This document shows positions 58,953 through 64,000 of a stretch of DNA of 64,000 bases, one piece after another. Both the position numbers and the translations under genes were made by a program. The DNA lies in assembly GCF_003382275.1 (NCBI RefSeq), contig NZ_QTJX01000001.1, forward strand, positions 496,001-560,000, in the 5' to 3' direction. The DNA is from Flagellimonas nanhaiensis (lineage in GTDB: Bacteria > Bacteroidota > Bacteroidia > Flavobacteriales > Flavobacteriaceae). The first letter of the stretch is position 1. Every line of letters starts with the position of its first letter. The notes below the pieces were generated by a model that searched no databases, was not told the origin of the DNA, and saw only the letters and a list, made by a program, of their open reading frames with translations.

Positions 58953-59453
58953 ATGTCAACAAATTTTATGGAAAAATCCTTTAGAATCCAGGTAGATGAG
59001 GACTTGGATTTTCAACTTTCCGAAGATGAAATTTCTAAACTGGACCTTATCAGAACAGGTGATGACAGCTTCCATTTACTTAAGGATGGAACGTCTTACC
59101 ATGTAAAAATTGTAAAAGCTGATTTTTCAAATCGGTTGTATACTTTAAGTATCAACGGAAATGAACATCAGGCTACTATTAAGACCCCTTTGGACGAACT
59201 TATCAATGAGATGGGTTTTGCCTCCAATGGCTCCAAGAACATCGACTCTATTTCTGCTCCTATGCCAGGATTGATCCTGGATATTTCCGTAGAGGAAGGA
59301 CAGGAAGTGAAGGATGACGATCAATTAATGGTCCTTGAGGCCATGAAAATGGAGAATATCATTACTTCTCCAAGAAATGGTACTATCAAAAAAATAGCCG
59401 TAAAGCAAGGCGATGCGGTGGAAAAAGCACAATTATTGATCGAATTTGAATAA
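58953..59453 (+). CDS. Biotin carboxyl carrier subunit of acyl-CoA carboxylase
   Basis: This 166-residue protein has an N-terminal part (1-95) with a barrel-like IQVDEDLDFQLSEDE and YHVKIVKADFSNRLYTLSINGN, then the C-terminal biotinyl domain. The biotin lysine is Lys132 in LEAMKMENI, with the APMPGLILDISVEEGQEV loop before it. It carries carboxybiotin between the biotin carboxylase and the carboxyltransferase. It is the first gene of the operon, with its own TAnnTTTG box. The carboxylase ATG at 59461 follows the stop by seven bases. Confidence 0.9.
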   Translation: MSTNFMEKSFRIQVDEDLDFQLSEDEISKLDLIRTGDDSFHLLKDGTSYHVKIVKADFSNRLYTLSINGNEHQATIKTPLDELINEMGFASNGSKNIDSISAPMPGLILDISVEEGQEVKDDDQLMVLEAMKMENIITSPRNGTIKKIAVKQGDAVEKAQLLIEFE

Positions 59454-59460
59454 GGAACAG

Positions 59461-60903
59461 ATGAAAAAAATATTGATTGCCAACCGAGGAGAAATAGCCA
59501 TACGTGTTATGAAAACCGCTAAAAAAATGGGCATACGCACCGTAGCGGTATTTTCCACAGCAGACAGGAATGCACCCCATGTCAGATTTGCCGATGAGGC
59601 AGTTTGTATTGGAGAGGCACCTTCAAACCAATCGTATCTGCGCGGCGACAAGATTATAGAAGAGGCAAAAAAGCTTCAGGTTGATGGGATACACCCAGGC
59701 TATGGTTTTTTGAGTGAAAACGCTGATTTTGCCGAAGCAGTTGAAAAAAACGGATTGACCTTTATTGGACCTAAATCCAAAGCAATACGCATAATGGGAA
59801 GTAAGTTGGCCGCCAAGGAAGCGGTAAAAGAATACGATATTCCCATGGTGCCCGGTATTGATGAGGCCATTACAGATGTGAAAAAAGCGCATGAAATCGC
59901 TAATGAGATAGGCTATCCTGTCCTGATTAAGGCCTCTGCCGGTGGTGGAGGAAAAGGGATGCGTGTTGTAGAAAAAGAAGAAGATTTGGAATCTGGAATG
60001 GAACGGGCCATTAGTGAGGCAACATCAGCATTTGGTGATGGCTCCGTATTTGTTGAAAAATACGTGACCTCGCCGAGGCATATTGAGGTTCAGGTAATGG
60101 CAGATACCCATGGCAACGTACTCCACTTTTTTGAACGTGAGTGTAGCGTTCAAAGAAGGCACCAAAAAGTTGTTGAAGAAGCTCCATCCTCTATTCTAAC
60201 CCCAGAGCTTAGGGAAGAAATGGGAGTGGCAGCCACTAAAGTGGCCAAGGCTTGTGACTATGTTGGAGCAGGTACCGTGGAATTCCTTATGGATGCAGAC
60301 CTTAATTTCTATTTCTTGGAAATGAACACAAGGCTTCAAGTAGAGCACCCTGTTACCGAAATGATTTCAGGAGTGGATCTTGTGGAGCTTCAGATAAAAG
60401 TGGCAAGGGGAGAAGAACTTCCATTGAAACAAGAGGATTTAAAAATCAACGGTCATGCAGTAGAGTTGAGAGTGTATGCGGAGGATCCTTTAAATAACTT
60501 CTTGCCCAGTGTAGGAAATTTGGAAACCTATCAACTTCCTGTCGGGGAAGGTATTCGGGTGGACAATGGTTTTGAAGAAGGGATGGACATTCCTATTTAC
60601 TATGATCCCATGTTATCCAAGTTGATTACCTATGGTAAAACTCGCGAGGAGGCCATGGAATTGATGCTGGAAGCCATTCAGAATTACAAGATTGAAGGTG
60701 TACAGACAACTTTGCCCTTCGGTAGTTTTGTTTTTGCGCACGAAGCATTCCGATCTGGGAATTTTGACACCCATTTTGTGAAAAACTACTATTCTCCAGA
60801 AAACATTCAAGAAAAAAATGCCAAGGAAGCCGAAATAGTTTCGTTGATGGCATTGTACCAATATCTAGAAGACCAAAAAATAGTTCAAATACCCACAAAC
60901 TGA
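59461..60903 (+). CDS. accC: Biotin carboxylase subunit of acyl-CoA carboxylase
   Basis: This 480-residue ATP-grasp enzyme carboxylates the biotin of the carrier. The start [20 protein letters not shown] at 59461 replaces an earlier in-frame ATG. Motifs: [14 protein letters not shown] (nucleotide loop), [21 protein letters not shown] and [14 protein letters not shown] with the catalytic Arg and Glu. The C-terminal region (to about residue 460) has the usual lid. Together with the carrier and carboxyltransferase it forms propionyl-CoA or acetyl-CoA carboxylase. The mutase neighbours suggest propionyl-CoA. Confidence 0.95.
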   Translation: MKKILIANRGEIAIRVMKTAKKMGIRTVAVFSTADRNAPHVRFADEAVCIGEAPSNQSYLRGDKIIEEAKKLQVDGIHPGYGFLSENADFAEAVEKNGLTFIGPKSKAIRIMGSKLAAKEAVKEYDIPMVPGIDEAITDVKKAHEIANEIGYPVLIKASAGGGGKGMRVVEKEEDLESGMERAISEATSAFGDGSVFVEKYVTSPRHIEVQVMADTHGNVLHFFERECSVQRRHQKVVEEAPSSILTPELREEMGVAATKVAKACDYVGAGTVEFLMDADLNFYFLEMNTRLQVEHPVTEMISGVDLVELQIKVARGEELPLKQEDLKINGHAVELRVYAEDPLNNFLPSVGNLETYQLPVGEGIRVDNGFEEGMDIPIYYDPMLSKLITYGKTREEAMELMLEAIQNYKIEGVQTTLPFGSFVFAHEAFRSGNFDTHFVKNYYSPENIQEKNAKEAEIVSLMALYQYLEDQKIVQIPTN

Positions 60904-60908
60904 TTTCA

Positions 60909-62450
60909 ATGGACAGCAAAATAAAAATTTTAGAAGACAAACTAGCCCAGGCACATTTGGGTGGTGGTGAAAAACGTATCGAAAAACAACACCAGAAAAA
61001 AAAGCTGACGGCCAGAGAACGTATCCTCTACTTTTTGGACGAGGGTTCCTTTGAAGAGATGGGAGCATTGGTCACGCATCGTACCACAGATTTTGGTATG
61101 GACAAGGAAGTCTATTATGGTGATGGTGTAATTACGGGCTATGGCACGGTCAATGGAAGATTGGTATACGTGTATGCCCAGGATTTCACGGTTTTTGGAG
61201 GTGCTTTGTCCGAAACACATGCGGAAAAAATCTGCAAGGTGATGGATTTGGCCATGAAAGTGGGAGCACCAATTGTGGGATTGAACGATTCTGGAGGTGC
61301 AAGAATCCAGGAAGGGGTAAAATCTTTAGGAGGCTATGCGGACATATTTTATAGAAACGTTCAAGCTTCTGGGGTTATTCCCCAGATATCAGCTGTAATG
61401 GGCCCCTGCGCCGGTGGAGCGGTATATTCCCCGGCCATGACGGATTTCATTGTTATGGTGGAAGGAACCAGCTATATGTTTGTCACGGGTCCAAACGTGG
61501 TTAAAACAGTGACCAATGAAGAGGTAACTTCTGATGAGTTGGGGGGTGCGAGTGCCCACGCCATTAAATCAGGTGTGGCCCATAAGACCTCTTCCAATGA
61601 TGCGGCCTGTTTGGATGATATCAGACGGTTATTGGACTACTTGCCCCAAAACAATACTGAAACCCCAAAGCAAAAAGACTACGAGTTGGGAGAAGAAATT
61701 CGGGAGGAACTTTCAAGTATAGTACCTGACAATCCCAATAAGCCTTATGACATGCATGATGTTATTGATGGTATCATTGACAAGGATACTTTTTATGAGA
61801 TCCATAAGGATTATGCAGAGAATATCATCGTTGGCTTTGCCAGATTGGGAGGAAGAAGTGTTGGTATTATAGCCAACCAACCCATGTTCCTAGCAGGCGT
61901 TCTAGGAGTTAAAAGTTCCCGAAAGGCGGCAAGATTTACCCGTTTCTGCGATGCCTTTAATATTCCTTTGTTGGTTTTGGTCGATGTACCCGGATTTTTA
62001 CCAGGAACCGATCAGGAATGGAACGGAATTATTATGCACGGTGCCAAATTGTTGTATGCGCTTAGCGAAGCAACAGTACCAAGAGTAACTGTAATTACCC
62101 GTAAGGCATACGGAGGTGCTTATGACGTGATGAACTCCAAACACATTGGGGCAGATTTCAACTTTGCATGGCCAAGTGCAGAAATCGCGGTGATGGGTGC
62201 CAAAGGAGCGAGTGAAATTATCTTTAGACGTGAAATTGCTGCAGCAGATGACCCAGAAGCCAAATTGAAGGAAAAGGAAGCCGAGTATGCGGACAAATTT
62301 GCCAATCCGTACCGTGCTGCTAGACGTGGTTTTATCGATGAGGTAATTTTACCTAAAAACACTAGAAGAAAACTATTGAAGGCTTTTGCCATGCTAGAGA
62401 AAAAGCAGGTAAATGCGCCTAAAAAGAAACACGGAAACATTCCGTTGTAA
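60909..62450 (+). CDS. Acyl-CoA (propionyl-CoA) carboxylase beta subunit
   Basis: This 513-residue carboxyltransferase transfers the carboxyl group to an acyl-CoA. It has a tandem crotonase-like fold: [32 protein letters not shown] and [19 protein letters not shown] in the first half, and [35 protein letters not shown] and [16 protein letters not shown] in the second. The length and the fused N/C domains are those of PccB/AccD5, not of E. coli AccA plus AccD. Gene order and the adjacent methylmalonyl-CoA mutase favour propionyl-CoA as substrate. It ends the operon; no strong terminator follows. Confidence 0.95.
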   Translation: MDSKIKILEDKLAQAHLGGGEKRIEKQHQKKKLTARERILYFLDEGSFEEMGALVTHRTTDFGMDKEVYYGDGVITGYGTVNGRLVYVYAQDFTVFGGALSETHAEKICKVMDLAMKVGAPIVGLNDSGGARIQEGVKSLGGYADIFYRNVQASGVIPQISAVMGPCAGGAVYSPAMTDFIVMVEGTSYMFVTGPNVVKTVTNEEVTSDELGGASAHAIKSGVAHKTSSNDAACLDDIRRLLDYLPQNNTETPKQKDYELGEEIREELSSIVPDNPNKPYDMHDVIDGIIDKDTFYEIHKDYAENIIVGFARLGGRSVGIIANQPMFLAGVLGVKSSRKAARFTRFCDAFNIPLLVLVDVPGFLPGTDQEWNGIIMHGAKLLYALSEATVPRVTVITRKAYGGAYDVMNSKHIGADFNFAWPSAEIAVMGAKGASEIIFRREIAAADDPEAKLKEKEAEYADKFANPYRAARRGFIDEVILPKNTRRKLLKAFAMLEKKQVNAPKKKHGNIPL

Positions 62451-62531
62451 CTAAAACGTTTTCAGAAAAGAATTATAGAAAACATAACCATAATACTTTC
62501 TTAAAAACTTCTCGGATAAACCGGGGTTGTC

Positions 62532-62539
62532 TAATTTTG
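62532..62539 (+). promoter_or_regulatory. Putative -7 box for the MFS exporter
   Basis: TAATTTTG is an exact TAnnTTTG match four bases before the ATG at 62544. The leader would be very short. No -33 box at the right distance. Confidence 0.35.
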
Positions 62540-62543
62540 CCGA

Positions 62544-63752
62544 ATGCAAAAAGACGCCCAAAAACCGAATTTTGAATTTATTGCATTGATGGCCGCCTTA
62601 ATGTCGATTGTGGCATTGGCCATTGATGCAATATTGCCGGCTATATCCAATATCGGAGTTGCCATACACAGTCTGGATCCAACGGATAATCAGATGTTGG
62701 TAACCATGATATTTTTGGGACTTGGAGTAGGGCAATTGTTCTTTGGTCCACTTTCTGATTGCTACGGCAGAAAACCGATTGTATACGCAGGTTTTATTTT
62801 GTTTTTGATAGCCAGTCTAATCTGTTTGTATGCACCCTCCTTGGAAATCATGGTAGTAGGTAGGATTTTACAGGGAATCGGACTTTCTGCACCTCGGACC
62901 ATAGCCATATCCATAATTAGGGACACCTATAAAGGTGATTATATGGCAAGGGTTATGTCCTTTGTGGTGGCCTTTTTTATTTTGGTTCCCGTTGTGGCTC
63001 CTGCCATTGGTAAAGTAATTCTGGATGGCTTCGGTTGGAAGGCTATTTTTTATGTACAGCTGATTTTTGCCGTAATAATAGCTTTTTGGTTTTGGAAAAG
63101 ACAACCGGAGACTTTACGACCAGAATATAAGATTCCGTTTTCCAGTCATGTGTTCATCGATGGATTAAAAGAGTTTGTCCGGTTTCGGGAAACAATAATC
63201 TTTACGTTGATTTCTGGACTTGTGACAGGTTCTTTCCTGGTTTATCTAAGTTCCGCACAGCATATTTTTGAAGACCAATATGCAATGAAGGAAGCATTTC
63301 CATACATTTTTGCGGGGTTGGCCATTTCTATTGGACTTTCAACATTTCTAAACGGAACCTTGGTGATGCGTTTTGGGATGCGAAGACTTTCGTGGATGGC
63401 CACAACAGCCTTTACCATTATCGCTCTGTTTTATTCCCTGTGGTTCTTGAATTCACCAAACCCAAGTATAGTTGTGCTGGTGGCATTCCTTTCTGCGCAG
63501 TTTTTCTGCCTTGGGTTTATGTGGGGGAACTTTCGGTCCATTGCTATGGAACCCATTGGCCATATTGCGGGAATAGGGGCAGCCATTAATGGATTTGTAT
63601 CCACAGTTTTGGCCATACCTATCGCAACATTTATTGGAGGTTATGTAGAAGACAGCGTTTGGCCGTTATTTTCGGGATTAGCCGTATGTGGAATCTTTTC
63701 CCTCTTACTTTTTATGATGATCAGAAAGCCCAACAAGTTGGTTACGGTTTAG
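62544..63752 (+). CDS. Bcr/CflA-type MFS multidrug exporter
   Basis: This 402-residue transporter has 12 predicted membrane helices. The MFS loop motif A is GPLSDCYGRKPIVYAG and the helix 5 proline/glycine motif C is in FFILVPVVAPAIGKVI. This fits the drug:proton antiporter-1 subfamily Bcr/CflA. Likely to export small hydrophobic or cationic molecules; substrate unknown. Its last codons overlap the convergent anmK stop by 11 bases. Confidence 0.9.
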   Translation: MQKDAQKPNFEFIALMAALMSIVALAIDAILPAISNIGVAIHSLDPTDNQMLVTMIFLGLGVGQLFFGPLSDCYGRKPIVYAGFILFLIASLICLYAPSLEIMVVGRILQGIGLSAPRTIAISIIRDTYKGDYMARVMSFVVAFFILVPVVAPAIGKVILDGFGWKAIFYVQLIFAVIIAFWFWKRQPETLRPEYKIPFSSHVFIDGLKEFVRFRETIIFTLISGLVTGSFLVYLSSAQHIFEDQYAMKEAFPYIFAGLAISIGLSTFLNGTLVMRFGMRRLSWMATTAFTIIALFYSLWFLNSPNPSIVVLVAFLSAQFFCLGFMWGNFRSIAMEPIGHIAGIGAAINGFVSTVLAIPIATFIGGYVEDSVWPLFSGLAVCGIFSLLLFMMIRKPNKLVTV

Positions 63753-64000
63753 TTTTTGGAAAATAAATTTCACCACTGCAAGAATCCTCACTGGCACCTG
63801 TAACGGAACTGAGTACATTGGGATTGCCTTCTAACCGTAGAACTCCCATAAGAGCAAAAACCAAGGCTTCTTTATAGGAAATCAAGGTTTTGGTAGGCAC
63901 CACCAACTCAACACTTTGGCCTAGTTTTTCCTGGAGCGTTTCAATAAAAAAACTGTTCAAAGCGCCTCCGCCAGCGACCAATAATCTACTCTTCGGTTTC
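63742..64000 (-). CDS. anmK: Anhydro-N-acetylmuramic acid kinase (partial, C-terminus only)
   Basis: About 85 C-terminal residues are present; the frame is open to the window edge. The segment LLVAGGGALNSFFIETLQEKL, then VPTKTLISYKEALVFALMGVLRLEGNPNVLSSVTGASEDSCSG, is the conserved end of AnmK. The enzyme phosphorylates 1,6-anhydro-MurNAc, a cell wall recycling product, to MurNAc-6-phosphate. It overlaps the convergent MFS gene by 11 bases. Confidence 0.88.
   Translation of the reverse strand, partial: KPKSRLLVAGGGALNSFFIETLQEKLGQSVELVVPTKTLISYKEALVFALMGVLRLEGNPNVLSSVTGASEDSCSGEIYFPKTKP

Noticed and set aside
1..64000. CRISPR repeats, insertion sequences, prophage or defence genes.
   Set aside because: No direct repeat arrays, transposase, integrase, restriction or toxin-antitoxin pairs were recognised on reading through both strands.

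Overview
This 64 kb window is a compact piece of chromosome from a member of the Bacteroidota, almost certainly the family Flavobacteriaceae. The evidence is the gene content: gldI, an OstA-like protein, tandem DUF368 genes, the parA-parB-DUF5683-dapB-lepB-WbqC-DUF6122 string, a very long LepB and many short 'CAxxGC'-type lipoproteins. Many genes are also preceded by the Bacteroidota -7 box TAnnTTTG. The genus cannot be named from sequence alone. No rRNA, tRNA, CRISPR array, insertion sequence or prophage was recognised. No intergenic gap exceeds about 190 bases.

Layout. 1-7,950 (minus strand): DUF349 protein (cut by the window edge), aroE, two tandem DUF368 membrane proteins (the undecaprenyl-phosphate translocase family), a TPR protein, a class III aminotransferase and an OstA/LptA-like protein. 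8,050-22,900 is more accessory. It holds three Crp/Fnr regulators, a 31-residue membrane peptide followed by a DUF2892 protein under a CRP-like operator, four small NTF2-like or EthD secreted proteins, three SDR oxidoreductases, a luciferase-like oxidoreductase, DUF1330, rsgA, two acetyl-transfer or repair genes and a DUF418 membrane protein.

23,050-29,120 (minus): purA, fur, the bifunctional (p)ppGpp enzyme, an M48 protease and a SpoU-type RNA methyltransferase. 29,185-38,173: a secreted lipoprotein, two exported amidohydrolase-like proteins, a DUF3810 metalloprotease-like protein, a cyclophilin-FKBP fusion, gldI and an nrnA-type DHH phosphoesterase. 38,247-42,133: PhoD-like phosphatase, ndk, GNAT, DUF721, a lipocalin-like lipoprotein and recF.

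42,257-48,457 (plus): TPR protein, ribH, a small membrane protein, mutL, two rhomboid proteases and an EEP-family hydrolase. 48,446-54,241 (minus): DUF6122, WbqC, lepB, dapB, DUF5683, parB, parA. 54,377-62,450 is a propionyl-CoA module: both methylmalonyl-CoA mutase subunits on the minus strand (with a DivIC/FtsB-like gene and udk) and, facing away, a biotin carrier, a biotin carboxylase and a carboxyltransferase on the plus strand. The window ends with a Bcr/CflA-type MFS exporter and the C-terminus of anmK.

The best candidates for something not well described are these: (i) the 31-residue membrane peptide with a class II-type CRP operator, next to a CRP-like regulator whose recognition helix matches that operator; (ii) a perfect ACTATA/TATAGT dyad wrapped around the promoter of the DUF1330-SDR-LLM operon; (iii) a paired DUF368 arrangement with divergent signature motifs; (iv) an exported amidohydrolase pair in which only one of three domains keeps its metal-binding HxH.
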